NCBI GenBank assembly: GCA_045593785.1
Contig: JAZNXH010000164.1
Location: forward strand, 1-26,458
DNA length: 26,458 nucleotides
Direction of reading: 5' to 3'
Source: SZUA-448 sp045593785
GTDB taxonomy: Bacteria > Bacillota > Clostridia > Lachnospirales > Lachnospiraceae
Translations under genes and position numbers: made by a program
The notes under the pieces: generated by a model
Database searches by the model: none
What the model saw: the letters and a program-made list of their open reading frames with translations, nothing else
Told to the model about the DNA's origin: nothing
In this document: positions 1 through 8,199 of the stretch, in pieces
How positions within the stretch are numbered: the stretch's first letter is position 1
How the letters are laid out: each line of letters opens with the position of its first letter

Positions 1-1196
1 TCATCACAAACTTGGAAGATGTAGAATTTCAAATAGTACGACTCATCTGCCGACCACAGAATCGGATGATCTGCCGCCTGCGTACGGTACTCTACCTGAC
101 GCAGGCGTTTATGTGCATTCTGTGCCGCCTGACGAATCGTCTCAGTAAAAAGTTCCGGTGTCATAAAGTGAGAACAGGAACAGGTGGCAAGGAATCCGCC
201 GTCCTTCACCAGCTTCAGTCCGCGCAGGTTAATCTCGCGGTATCCCTTCACAGCATTCTTGACCGAATCTCTGGACTTTGTAAATGCCGGAGGATCCAAG
301 ATAACCACATCGAACTTCTCACCCTGCTCTATCAGTTCCGGAAGCAGGTCGAACACATCGCAACACTTAAACTTCACCACATCATCCAATCCGTTCAGCT
401 TTGCATTCTTCCGCGCCTGCTCTACTCCAAGTTCCGAGATATCTACACCGAGTACTTCCTTCGCTCCGCCGTATCCGGCATTCAGTGCAAATGCGCCGGT
501 ATGCGTAAAGCAGTCCAGTACCTTCGCATCCTTGCAAATCGACCGGATAGCAACACGGTTGTACTTCTGGTCTAAGAAATACCCGGTCTTCTGTCCCTCT
601 GCGATATCCACTAAGAACTTCACATCGTTTTCTACAATCTCAATATTGGTATCGAATGGCTCACCGATAAAGCCCTTCACCGGCTGCATCCCTTCCTGTT
701 TTCTTACTTTGGCGTCACTGCGCTCATACACGCCGGTAACCACGATACCGTCCTCTGCCAGAATCTTCTTCAACAGTTCAATAATCTGTAACTTCATCTT
801 ATCAATACCGAGTGCCAGCGACTGTACCGTCAAAACCGTACCGTACTTATCAATCACGATGCCCGGCAGGAAATCTGCTTCTCCGAACACGATACGGCAG
901 CTCTGCGTATCTACCGTTGCCTTACGGTATTCCCATGCATCACGCAGTCTCCGCTCAAGGAACGCATCGTCAATAACCGTTCCCTTCTTCCGGGACATCA
1001 TGCGGATACGGATCGTCGAATGACGGTTAATGTATCCTACTCCAAGCGGATATCCGTCAAAATCACTGACATCAATGATATCACCGTCTTCAAATTCACC
1101 CTCAACCCGGTCTATCTCATTATCATAGATCCACAGACCGCCCGCTTTCAGGCTGCGTCCTTTTCCTTTTATCAATACAGCATTTGCACGACTCAT
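1..1196 (-). CDS. Class I SAM-dependent rRNA methyltransferase, RlmI-like (3' end cut by window edge)
   Basis: The frame starts with ATG at 1196 and stays open to the window edge: 398 codons, close to the usual length of about 395 for the RlmI/YccW family, so only the last few residues can be missing. The N-terminus (MSRANAVLIKGKGRSLKAG) and the VEGEFEDGDIIDVSD stretch look like the PUA RNA-binding domain. Then come PGIVIDKYG, a SAM-binding motif I (DCFTHTGAFALNAG followed by VLGVDIS) and the catalytic DPPAF motif (VVILDPPAFTKS). RlmI family members methylate a cytosine C5 in 23S rRNA; the exact target here is inferred only. The gene overlaps the stop of the upstream GtrA gene by four bases (ATGA), and GGAAG lies just upstream, so the two are probably translationally coupled. 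Confidence 0.9.
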   Translation of the reverse strand, partial: MSRANAVLIKGKGRSLKAGGLWIYDNEIDRVEGEFEDGDIIDVSDFDGYPLGVGYINRHSTIRIRMMSRKKGTVIDDAFLERRLRDAWEYRKATVDTQSCRIVFGEADFLPGIVIDKYGTVLTVQSLALGIDKMKLQIIELLKKILAEDGIVVTGVYERSDAKVRKQEGMQPVKGFIGEPFDTNIEIVENDVKFLVDIAEGQKTGYFLDQKYNRVAIRSICKDAKVLDCFTHTGAFALNAGYGGAKEVLGVDISELGVEQARKNAKLNGLDDVVKFKCCDVFDLLPELIEQGEKFDVVILDPPAFTKSRDSVKNAVKGYREINLRGLKLVKDGGFLATCSCSHFMTPELFTETIRQAAQNAHKRLRQVEYRTQAADHPILWSADESYYLKFYIFQVCD

Positions 1197-1624
1197 TCTT
1201 CCACTTCCTTTTTCTTAATAAATACAAACAATTTACTGAATACATAATTTAATAAAATCACAATCACAGCCAACGCAATCTTAATCGGCCAGAATGCCAG
1301 CTTCATGCAATCTACAAGCAAATACATCCCGCCGACTTCTACTGCCCAAGTCGCAATTCTTCCTGCAGTAAACTTCCAGATTTTCTGTCCTTCTTTTTTC
1401 CAGCCTTCAAATCCAAGTCCGAAAACCCATGTATTATTTGTCACATAGGCAAATGCAACTGCCGCCACCCATGCAACCGAATTGGTAATGACCGTAAGAC
1501 TGCAACCAATCAGATCATTCATAACAAAAGATACAATAAAGTTAACCAGTGTTGTCAGTCCGCCAACCATCCCATAAACAATCAATTCTTTTGTAATATA
1601 TTTTTTTATCAGCTTTTGAACCAT
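1193..1624 (-). CDS. GtrA family membrane protein
   Basis: This 143-residue protein has four hydrophobic segments with the GtrA pattern: ELIVYGMVGGLTTLVNFIV near the start, a second helix with NSVAWVAAVAFAYVTN, the WVFG junction, and a C-terminal NYVFSKLFVF. GtrA/DPMS_TMD proteins are thought to help move or present polyprenyl-linked sugars for cell-envelope glycosylation. I chose ATG 1624 because GGAG lies eight bases upstream. A TTG at 1666 would add 14 unconserved-looking residues without such a site. It is followed immediately by the RlmI-like gene with an ATGA overlap. No glycosyltransferase partner lies in the window, so its sugar pathway is unknown. Confidence 0.85.
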   Translation of the reverse strand: MVQKLIKKYITKELIVYGMVGGLTTLVNFIVSFVMNDLIGCSLTVITNSVAWVAAVAFAYVTNNTWVFGLGFEGWKKEGQKIWKFTAGRIATWAVEVGGMYLLVDCMKLAFWPIKIALAVIVILLNYVFSKLFVFIKKKEVEE

Positions 1625-1685
1625 ATCGTTGATACTCCGTTCATCTAATCGATTACCGTCTTGCAACTATCAACTGCACCATGAC

Positions 1686-1714
1686 AGTATAACAAGCATT
1701 TTCCAAGAACGCAA
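1686..1714 (-). promoter_or_regulatory. Probable promoter of gtrA-rlmI
   Basis: Read on the minus strand, the sequence has TTGCGT (1709-1714), a 17-base spacer and TATACT (1686-1691). A TG one base upstream of the -10 makes it an extended -10 promoter. The -35 is weak. Transcription would start about 55 bases before the gtrA ATG. Confidence 0.55.
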
Positions 1715-1722
1715 TCCATCTT

Positions 1723-1740
1723 TCAAAAAAGCTTTCTTGA
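1723..1740. repeat. 18-bp imperfect palindrome, operator candidate
   Basis: TCAAAAAAGCTTTCTTGA reads the same on both strands apart from one mismatched pair. It sits between the divergent gtrA and comFB promoters and covers the first bases of the comFB -35 hexamer (1737-1742). That placement suits a repressor site, but no binding protein can be named. Confidence 0.4.
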
Positions 1741-1764
1741 CAGACCTTGCAGAAGTGATATACT
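1737..1764 (+). promoter_or_regulatory. Probable strong promoter of comFB
   Basis: A perfect TTGACA (1737-1742) is followed by a 16-base spacer and TATACT (1759-1764). A TG one base before the -10 gives an extended -10. The predicted start is near 1771. Unless the ATG at 1783 is used, this leaves an untranslated leader of about 78 bases before ATG 1849. Confidence 0.75.
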
Positions 1765-1848
1765 AAATGCAGTAAAACACTTATGGGAATATTGTATGGC
1801 TCATTGCAGTCATCTTACATACATCACATTCCCGGAATGGGGCAAGCA

Positions 1849-2178
1849 ATGAAACATATACTGCGTAACTTAACCGAAGATATCGTTATATCCAAACTGG
1901 ATGTGTTAATTAACCGCCTTGATTGTTGCCGTTGCGATCTGTGTCGTCTCGACATCGCATCCTATGCACTGAACCGCTTACCTTGCAAATATGTTGCAAC
2001 AACCCAAGGTGAACTTCTTTCTAAAATCGCTCTGATTGACAACGAGTTTACCATCCGTGTCACCACTGAGATTACAAAAGCGATTAACGTAATTAAGGAA
2101 CATCCGCGTCATGCACTTAACTCTGAAAATGCTCCTTCCGATGAGGCAACTGATACCGCAGACGCCACCACTCTTTAA
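1849..2178 (+). CDS. ComFB family protein
   Basis: The 109-residue product matches the late competence protein ComFB: NLTEDIVISKLD, then a cysteine cluster CCRCDLC (C26, C27, C29, C32) and RLDIASYALNRLPCKYV. Bacillus subtilis ComFB is about 98 residues with an equivalent CxCxxC...D..AL.LN motif. ComFB proteins have been reported to bind cyclic dinucleotides, but the role in Clostridia is unclear. The usual LPPKYV is LPCKYV here, adding a fifth cysteine (C46). I chose ATG 1849 because GGGG lies six bases upstream and the protein then begins just before the family core. ATG 1783 (131 residues) and ATG 1837 are in frame but lack a visible ribosome binding site. The C-terminus is an Asp/Thr/Ala-rich tail. 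It is monocistronic: own promoter, and terminator right after. Confidence 0.85.
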   Translation: MKHILRNLTEDIVISKLDVLINRLDCCRCDLCRLDIASYALNRLPCKYVATTQGELLSKIALIDNEFTIRVTTEITKAINVIKEHPRHALNSENAPSDEATDTADATTL

Positions 2179-2190
2179 CTTTCTGAAATC

Positions 2191-2231
2191 AAAAGAGCTC
2201 AACCGGCACTTGCCGACTGAGCTCTTTTTTA
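2191..2231. terminator. Bidirectional terminator between comFB and the Nudix gene
   Basis: AAAAGAGCTCA (2191-2201) pairs perfectly with TGAGCTCTTTT (2218-2228), with a smaller CGGCA/TGCCG hairpin inside the loop. A-runs and T-runs flank both sides, so it can stop both convergent genes. The T-run overlaps the stop codon of the Nudix gene. Confidence 0.9.
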
Positions 2232-2678
2232 TTGTTCTGTAACGCCCCACCGATTGTTCTTTTTCAGTTCAACGTATTCTGCATATGCTTTTTCAAGAAT
2301 CTGCTTTTCATTCGTGAACTTCAACATATGGTAGGCTTCATGGTACTTATAGTACCCGGAGTCCGTAAAGAACTCCTCCCTTTGTGGTTTGCTGTAATAG
2401 CTGTCAGACATCATAAGGTACCAATGAACATCCTTCATCACCACACTTTGTGCAGTGTTGAAGCTATACTGGCTTTTCCCGATATATTTAATTATCGTTG
2501 CCGTGGAACCGGTTTCTTCTTTTACTTCGCGGAGAGCCGTATCCTTGTACTCTTCTCCTTCTTCTACTGTTCCCTTCGGCAATACCCAGCCTTCATACTT
2601 GTTCTTGTAATTCTTATACAACAACAAGATCTTACCTCTGAATATAACTACACCACCACAGCTCGTTGCTTCAATCAT
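2229..2678 (-). CDS. Nudix hydrolase
   Basis: This 149-residue protein has a complete Nudix box at residues 36-58 (GTVEEGEEYKD...REVKEETG), with the metal-binding glutamates E54 and E55 after R50-E51. A preceding GWVLPKG loop is typical of the family. Such enzymes cleave nucleoside diphosphates linked to another group. The beta-strand layout resembles the Ap4A/diphosphoinositol or mutT-like group, but the substrate cannot be read from sequence. ATG 2678 has GGAGG seven bases upstream. It has its own promoter that overlaps the end of the U32 gene, and it ends in the bidirectional terminator. Confidence 0.9.
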   Translation of the reverse strand: MIEATSCGGVVIFRGKILLLYKNYKNKYEGWVLPKGTVEEGEEYKDTALREVKEETGSTATIIKYIGKSQYSFNTAQSVVMKDVHWYLMMSDSYYSKPQREEFFTDSGYYKYHEAYHMLKFTNEKQILEKAYAEYVELKKNNRWGVTEQ

Positions 2679-2719
2679 CGCAAAACCTCCGGCTCTTGGT
2701 GATACCTCAAATTAGCATC

Positions 2720-2748
2720 AGTATACACCATTTGTCGGACAATTTCAA
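2720..2748 (-). promoter_or_regulatory. Probable promoter of the Nudix gene
   Basis: On the minus strand TTGAAA (2743-2748), a 17-base spacer and TATACT (2720-2725) lie 42 bases upstream of the Nudix ATG, in the short gap after the U32 gene. There is no terminator between, so read-through from U32 is also possible. Confidence 0.7.
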
Positions 2749-2755
2749 CAACTTA

Positions 2756-5245
2756 TTATTGGACGCCGCGGATAAAATTACCTTTTGTCTGACGGAAAAA
2801 GAAACTCTTCTCCGGCGCCACCCCTTGTTGTAATTCCGCTACAAAGGTCCGAATCACAGATTCCGTTTCTTTTTTATTTTCAAAGGTAAAATCAAGCCGT
2901 ACTGCATAGGGCTGCAAAGATGCAATCTCCTGTCCGCTTCCCGCTAATGAATAGACTTCCGAATTATGAATCGTAGCAAAACAATACTGACAATGCATTG
3001 CAACCGGAAGTTGCTTGGACAACCGGTCCGTAAGGAACGGTTTGCGGTCTGCTCCCCTGCCACACTTACCTGCCAGGCGATTCGGACACTGTGCCGTAAC
3101 CATAAAGGCAATCCTGCCATAGACCGGAAGCACCATATCGGTGATATTTAATTCTTCTAATTCCCTATAACTCAATTCCAGCGATGCAGTTGTACGGCAA
3201 CCTCCACGCTCCCAAAATGCCTTTGCGGATTGATTCATGGTATATAACGAATAATCCGTCATCAGTACTTTATTGGGATTGTTCTGGCAAATACGTGCAA
3301 TCATTGGATAAACATCCATATTGCGAAGCAAATACCCATCCACATGCTGACCGGTGAGGATATCTTCCATCGCTGCAAGTTTCATTAAAGCGGTATATCG
3401 CACGATTCTGGGTAAAGCAAGGAAACACGCCTTACCGGCATTTTTCACCCGTTCACAGGCAAGTGTAATCCGTTCCTCCTCCATATCAGTTATATCCAAA
3501 TAGATATCTTCTGTTTCCGATATGGATAACGCTGCTTCCAGTTGCTCCTCTGTCATCACCAACGCCTGAATCCGCGCCTTCTGTCCGGAGTTAACAGTCT
3601 TTTCCGTAACCGCCGGACACTCTGTTTTGTACACATCCGGACGGCGATACTGCTCCAGAACCGTTGCTTCCAGTTTCTCCAGTGCCTGACGCCTTATTTC
3701 ATTCAACTTTCCCACCGGACAAAAGCTTTGTCCGTCTGTTTCCACTAGAAGCTTTGAGAAAACAAATGCCGTTTCTCCCGTCTTGTTGAGTTTTTCCCGA
3801 ATCTTATTTTCTGTCATCGGCTGGTTCTGTGCCGCCTGTGCAATTCCGCCGGATACCGCCACTTCACAACCATCTGCGGTTCGGACGGTAAAACATATCT
3901 CCTCTCCGGTTCGCATACAGAAGAATCCTTCGATTCCAAGTTGCCTATCTTTCTTCAGATATGATTCTTCCAGCTCATCTAACAGGTGCTGATTCCTTGT
4001 GCGGTATACCTGCATACCCGGTCTCACATCGCTTCCCGGAAGGAAATTCGTGCACAGAAGATTGCCCTCCCGTTCTCCGGTTCCCACTGTAAACTCATAC
4101 ACCTTCTCCTGCTCCGAACGGATTTCCAAAATATCCTGTGCATACGTATCCTTCGTCAGCAAAATCCCTGCATTGATTCCTCTTACCTGCTTCACTTCCC
4201 CAACCAGGACACCATTATGGTTCGGCCGCTGGTCTGCCATCATTGACTTGCCACCGGCACAGTCATAAAAACCATGACTGAAGCTGCCACGATTATACAA
4301 ATCCATAAAACGTTCTTTGATCTGCTCTATATACTCCGGATGTTCCGCCAGATAATCGCAATATCCATCTCTGCCAAGGCTCTCATATAAATCAATGCAA
4401 CGGCGGTATCCTTCCGTCACACCACCGACATATCCGGTTCCCTTCATACGGCCTTCAATCTTAAAGGAGTCGATTCCGGCTTCAATCAAATCAGGCAGAA
4501 TATCCACTGTACAAATATCTTTTGGGCTAATGTAATATTTTGCCCCGTCCGGTTCGTCTTTTTTTCCTGCCTGTGAATACCGGTACGGCAGCCGGCAGGG
4601 CTGCGCACATCTGCCACGGTTACCGCTTCTTCCTCCGATTAGTGAACTCATCAGACATTGCCCGGAATAACTGTAACACAATGCACCGTGAATAAAAGTT
4701 TCGATTTCCAGATTACACTGTGCCCGTAACGTGCGTATTTCTTCGAAAGACAATTCTCTGGAAGGTACAAACCGTGTTATATTAGCCGCATTCTGCTGTT
4801 CTGCTAATGTCAAAACTGTTTTTACAGCGTCTGCCGTATTCAGCGTCATCTGTGTGCTCAGATGGATGGGGAGCAACGGAAATCGCTCCGTAAGAAACCG
4901 AATCACGCCGACATCCTGTACAATGACTGCGTCCAGTCCCTGACGATATAAAGGCGAGAGAAATGCTTCCAGTTCCTTTTCCAGTTCCTCTTCCTTAAAT
5001 AAGGTATTGATTGTCAGATATAATTTTTTACCTCTGACATGCACCCAGTCAATCGCCTGTAACAGAGCATCCTGTTCCGGATTCTCCGCATATGCGCGCG
5101 CGCCAAAACGGCTCCCGCCCATATAGACTGCATCCGCGCCTGCATTAATTGCTGCACGCATACAATCATAAGAACCGGCAGGTGCCAACAGTTCTACCCG
5201 CTTGTTCGCCGTATCTTCCTTCCTCTGCTCAACAAACTGTTTCAT
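2756..5245 (-). CDS. U32 family peptidase-like protein, probable RNA hydroxylation factor (RlhA/TrhP type)
   Basis: The 829-residue protein begins with the U32 barrel start VELLAPAGSYDCMRAAINAG. It carries the full family signature at residues 182-222: ETFIHGALCYSYSGQC, then GNRGRCAQPCRLPYRY. C190, C197, C213 and C217 are the conserved cysteines. U32 proteins of this type (E. coli RlhA and TrhP) act in prephenate-dependent hydroxylation of 23S rRNA C2501 or tRNA U34, and the cysteines probably hold an iron-sulfur cluster. The long C-terminal half, with a DUF3656-like region and a second barrel-like repeat ending near MHCQYCFATIHNSEVYSLAG, resembles the longer RlhA-like members. Despite the peptidase name, proteolysis is doubtful. 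ATG 5245 has only a weak GAGAG site. It follows queA by 43 bases, so the two tRNA/rRNA modification genes are probably co-transcribed. Confidence 0.88.
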   Translation of the reverse strand: MKQFVEQRKEDTANKRVELLAPAGSYDCMRAAINAGADAVYMGGSRFGARAYAENPEQDALLQAIDWVHVRGKKLYLTINTLFKEEELEKELEAFLSPLYRQGLDAVIVQDVGVIRFLTERFPLLPIHLSTQMTLNTADAVKTVLTLAEQQNAANITRFVPSRELSFEEIRTLRAQCNLEIETFIHGALCYSYSGQCLMSSLIGGRSGNRGRCAQPCRLPYRYSQAGKKDEPDGAKYYISPKDICTVDILPDLIEAGIDSFKIEGRMKGTGYVGGVTEGYRRCIDLYESLGRDGYCDYLAEHPEYIEQIKERFMDLYNRGSFSHGFYDCAGGKSMMADQRPNHNGVLVGEVKQVRGINAGILLTKDTYAQDILEIRSEQEKVYEFTVGTGEREGNLLCTNFLPGSDVRPGMQVYRTRNQHLLDELEESYLKKDRQLGIEGFFCMRTGEEICFTVRTADGCEVAVSGGIAQAAQNQPMTENKIREKLNKTGETAFVFSKLLVETDGQSFCPVGKLNEIRRQALEKLEATVLEQYRRPDVYKTECPAVTEKTVNSGQKARIQALVMTEEQLEAALSISETEDIYLDITDMEEERITLACERVKNAGKACFLALPRIVRYTALMKLAAMEDILTGQHVDGYLLRNMDVYPMIARICQNNPNKVLMTDYSLYTMNQSAKAFWERGGCRTTASLELSYRELEELNITDMVLPVYGRIAFMVTAQCPNRLAGKCGRGADRKPFLTDRLSKQLPVAMHCQYCFATIHNSEVYSLAGSGQEIASLQPYAVRLDFTFENKKETESVIRTFVAELQQGVAPEKSFFFRQTKGNFIRGVQ

Positions 5246-5288
5246 CTCTCAAAGACTCTTCATCTTTCTTCTGATATGCAAAAACACA

Positions 5289-6347
5289 TCAGACATTATT
5301 CCCAATATACATCGCATCTCCAAACGAGAAGAAGCGATATTGCTCTCGTACTGCCGCTTCATAAGCAGCCATCACGTTCTCTCTTCCGGCAAGCGCCGAT
5401 ACCAACATCAGCAACGTGGATTCCGGCAAGTGGAAATTCGTAATTAACGCATCTAACACCTTAAAACGGTAACCGGGATAAATAAATATCTCCGTATCCT
5501 TCTGCTGTGCCTCAATATGACCATTCTCATCTGCAGCTGCTTCTACCGTACGGCAACTCGTTGTACCGACACAGATAACCCTTCCGCCATTTTCTTTGGT
5601 ACGATTAATCTTCTCTGCCGCTTCTTCACTGATTTCAAAATGCTCCGAATGCATATGGTGATCCAGGATATTTTCTTCTTTTACCGGGCGGAACGTTCCG
5701 AGTCCTACGTGAAGTGTTACTCTGGCAATCTGAACTCCCATCGCTTCTATTTTCTGCAGTAGCTCCGGTGTAAAATGCAGACCTGCCGTCGGGGCTGCCG
5801 CCGATCCATCATGCGTTGCATATACCGTCTGATAACGGTTCTTATCCTGCAATGTATGCGTAATATAGGGTGGCAACGGCATCTGACCAAGTTTATCCAG
5901 AATCTCTTCAAAAATACCCTCATACGCAAACTCAATGACACGGTTTCCTTCCTCTACCACATCCACAACCGTTCCATACATTAATCCGTCCCCAAACTTC
6001 AGCTTCGTTCCGATGCGGGCTTTCTTTCCGGGCTTCACCAAGGTCTCCCATCGCGAATCCGTTAACCGTTTCAAGAGCAATACTTCTACTTTGGCACCCA
6101 TCTGTACCGTCTCTGCGCTTTCTTCACGTACACGCTCACCAAATAAGCGGGCAGGAATCACACGCGTGTCATTAATCACAAGGCAGTCCCCCGGATTCAG
6201 GTATTCGGTTATCTCATGGAACACTTTATGGCAATATGCACCGGTTTCCTTATTCAATGCAAGCAAACGGGATGACGCTCTGTTTTCAAGCGGATCCTGT
6301 GCTATCAGACTTTCCGGTAAATCATAATAAAAATCTTGTCGTTTCAT
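5289..6347 (-). CDS. queA: S-adenosylmethionine:tRNA ribosyltransferase-isomerase (QueA)
   Basis: QueA transfers and rearranges the ribosyl part of SAM onto preQ1 in the tRNA wobble position to give epoxyqueuosine. The 352-residue product starts MKRQDFYYDLPESLIAQDP and contains RVIPARLFG, PTAGLHFTPELL, VGTTSCRTVEA and NFHLPESTLLMLVSALAG, all hallmark stretches. The length is normal. ATG 6347 has GGAGG four bases upstream. The frame is open to 6410, but that extension translates the arms of the upstream hairpin and is not part of the family. The other queuosine genes are not in the window. It lies downstream of lepB with a terminator-like hairpin between them. Confidence 0.97.
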   Translation of the reverse strand: MKRQDFYYDLPESLIAQDPLENRASSRLLALNKETGAYCHKVFHEITEYLNPGDCLVINDTRVIPARLFGERVREESAETVQMGAKVEVLLLKRLTDSRWETLVKPGKKARIGTKLKFGDGLMYGTVVDVVEEGNRVIEFAYEGIFEEILDKLGQMPLPPYITHTLQDKNRYQTVYATHDGSAAAPTAGLHFTPELLQKIEAMGVQIARVTLHVGLGTFRPVKEENILDHHMHSEHFEISEEAAEKINRTKENGGRVICVGTTSCRTVEAAADENGHIEAQQKDTEIFIYPGYRFKVLDALITNFHLPESTLLMLVSALAGRENVMAAYEAAVREQYRFFSFGDAMYIGNNV

Positions 6348-6359
6348 ACTTCCTCCATA

Positions 6360-6399
6360 GAAAATCCCTGTCAGAGTTCCCTTCTTCCCTGACAGGGAT
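6360..6399 (-). terminator. Terminator-like hairpin between lepB and queA
   Basis: An 11-bp perfect stem (arms 6364-6374 and 6389-6399, ATCCCTGTCAG with its complement) with a 14-base loop is followed on the minus strand by TTTTC. It lies 13 bases before the queA ATG and almost touches its GGAGG. I see no clear promoter between hairpin and gene, so it may be a leaky terminator or an attenuator. Confidence 0.7.
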
Positions 6400-6418
6400 G
6401 TTTCATACAAATCCTATA

Positions 6419-6964
6419 TTAATCTTCATACAGCTTTCTGAATTCCGGCTTGTACAAGAATAATGCCTTTCCGATCAATTGGTCTTTGGATACATATTTA
6501 TCATTCCACTCTCTGGAATCACCGGAATGCAGACGGTTATCACCGAGCATAAAGTATTCTCCATCCGGAACCTCATAAGGCCCAAAGTTCCCTTCACGGT
6601 TACCCTTTACGTAATCTTCTTCCAAAAAAATCCCATCGACATACACATAACCATCAACAATTTCGATAGTCTCTCCGGGAAGACCAATCAGACGCTTAAT
6701 AAATACTTCTGACTCGTCATCCGGAAAATGAAACACAACAATATCTCCGCGTTGTGGTTCACCGAAAACATACGGAAGCTTTGACGCAATCAGACGGTCA
6801 TCAATCTGTAACGTATCTTTCATAGAACCGGAAATCACTTCAACTTTTGTAGATACATATTGTTTCCAAAAATGTGCCAGGAAAAATGCTAACGCAATAA
6901 TGATTGCATAACTAAAAATCTCTTTTAGAATATTTTTATTCTCTTTGCGATTTTCCACACTCAT
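6419..6964 (-). CDS. lepB: Signal peptidase I
   Basis: This 181-residue membrane protease removes signal peptides from exported proteins. One N-terminal membrane helix (residues 16-31, FSYAIIIALAFFLAHF) is followed by the catalytic serine S47 in ISGSMKDTL and the general-base lysine K90 in FIKRLIGLPGE. The box E motif GDNRLHSGDSR follows. This is the short single-helix Gram-positive (Sip) type. ATG 6964 has GAGGG and GAAAG just upstream. It lies 26 bases after galK on the same strand, so it is likely co-transcribed. The hairpin after it probably ends part of the transcripts. Confidence 0.96.
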   Translation of the reverse strand: MSVENRKENKNILKEIFSYAIIIALAFFLAHFWKQYVSTKVEVISGSMKDTLQIDDRLIASKLPYVFGEPQRGDIVVFHFPDDESEVFIKRLIGLPGETIEIVDGYVYVDGIFLEEDYVKGNREGNFGPYEVPDGEYFMLGDNRLHSGDSREWNDKYVSKDQLIGKALFLYKPEFRKLYED

Positions 6965-6990
6965 CTTTCTGCCCTCAATTCATTCTCTCT

Positions 6991-8154
6991 TTACAAGCAA
7001 CATGGACCGGCACCAATCTCAACTACATAAAAATCAGCCGCATAACCGACTTTCTTTTGGTACTCACTGCCCACCTGCTCAATAAACTTCTCAATTGCAC
7101 AATTCTTTACAATACTCACGGTACATCCGCCAAACCCTGCTCCGGTCATTCGGGAACCGATCACACCATCCTGCTTCCATGCAGCTTCTACCAGCGTATC
7201 CAATTCAATTCCGGTAACTTCATAATCATCTCGTAACGAAACATGGGATTGATTCATCAGTTCTCCGAAACGCTGTACGTCCTGCTCCTGCAATGCAGTT
7301 ACCGCCTGTACGGTACGGCAGTTCTCATAAACGGCGTGTTTTGCACGTTGCTCCAGTACCGGATCATCAATGACGGTACGATACTGTTCAAATTCCTCCT
7401 CCGTCAAGTCTCCCAGTGATGAAATCCGGCATACCGTCTGTAACCTGCGCAATGCTTCCTCACACTGACTTCTGCGTTCGTTATACTTCGAATCACCCAG
7501 TCCACGCTTTTTATTGCTGCATGCAATGACTAATTTCATCCCGTCCAAGCAGATTGGAGCATAGGTGTAACATAGATCTGCCGTATTCAGGAAAATCGCA
7601 TGGTCTTTTTTCCCCATCGCAATCGCGAACTGATCCATAATACCACAGTTTACACCGATAAATTTGTTTTCTGCTTTTTGAGTCAGCTTAGCAATCTCAA
7701 CAAAATCAAGATCCAAACAAAAGAAATGTTTTGCAATAAATGCAGTTAACACCTCAATCGATGCGGAAGAAGACAGTCCGGAAGAATTCGGAATGGTTCC
7801 GTTATATAGGATATCCATACCTGACTCCACTTTATAACCGGCGTCTATCAGCACCTTCAGAACGCCAATCGGATAATTTGCCCATAATTGCTCCGAACGA
7901 TATAACATATCATCCAAAGAAACGCCAATCACACCTTCATCTGCAAAATTCATGGAATAAAACTGTAACATGCGGTCATTTCGTCTTCTTGCTACAGCAT
8001 AGGTTCCGATTGTAAGCGCACAGGGAAATACATGTCCGCCATTATAATCCGTATGTTCTCCGATCAGATTCACGCGGCCGGGCGCAAAAAAACATTGCGC
8101 TCCCGCGGAATCACCAAAGATACGGGAAAATTCCTGATATAAACGTTCTTTCAT
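6991..8154 (-). CDS. galK: Galactokinase
   Basis: GalK phosphorylates galactose to galactose-1-phosphate with ATP, the entry step of the Leloir pathway. The 387-residue product shows the three GHMP-kinase motifs in order: the galactokinase signature GRVNLIGEHTDYNGG (about residues 26-40), the phosphate loop PNSSGLSSSAS and the C-terminal MTGAGFGGCTVS. Length is standard. I prefer ATG 8154 (MKERLYQEFS) over ATG 8163, which gives only three more residues and has no spacing for a ribosome site. No galT, galE or sugar transporter is near, which is unusual for galK. Confidence 0.96.
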   Translation of the reverse strand: MKERLYQEFSRIFGDSAGAQCFFAPGRVNLIGEHTDYNGGHVFPCALTIGTYAVARRRNDRMLQFYSMNFADEGVIGVSLDDMLYRSEQLWANYPIGVLKVLIDAGYKVESGMDILYNGTIPNSSGLSSSASIEVLTAFIAKHFFCLDLDFVEIAKLTQKAENKFIGVNCGIMDQFAIAMGKKDHAIFLNTADLCYTYAPICLDGMKLVIACSNKKRGLGDSKYNERRSQCEEALRRLQTVCRISSLGDLTEEEFEQYRTVIDDPVLEQRAKHAVYENCRTVQAVTALQEQDVQRFGELMNQSHVSLRDDYEVTGIELDTLVEAAWKQDGVIGSRMTGAGFGGCTVSIVKNCAIEKFIEQVGSEYQKKVGYAADFYVVEIGAGPCCL

Positions 8155-8199
8155 AAACAACATCCGTTCCGGTACCGTTTATTGGCATCCTGCTATGCT

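Noticed and set aside
12..1023. Two plus-strand open frames (12-575 and 184-1023)
   Set aside because: They lie opposite the RlmI-like gene, have no ribosome sites and show no recognisable protein features; the minus-strand frame has clear catalytic motifs.
5246..5288. Tiny ATG frame of four codons just before the U32 gene
   Set aside because: Four codons with no supporting context; chance occurrence.
6348..6418. preQ1 riboswitch before queA
   Set aside because: The hairpin there lacks the short H-type pseudoknot layout and A-rich tail of preQ1-I aptamers; it looks like an ordinary terminator stem.
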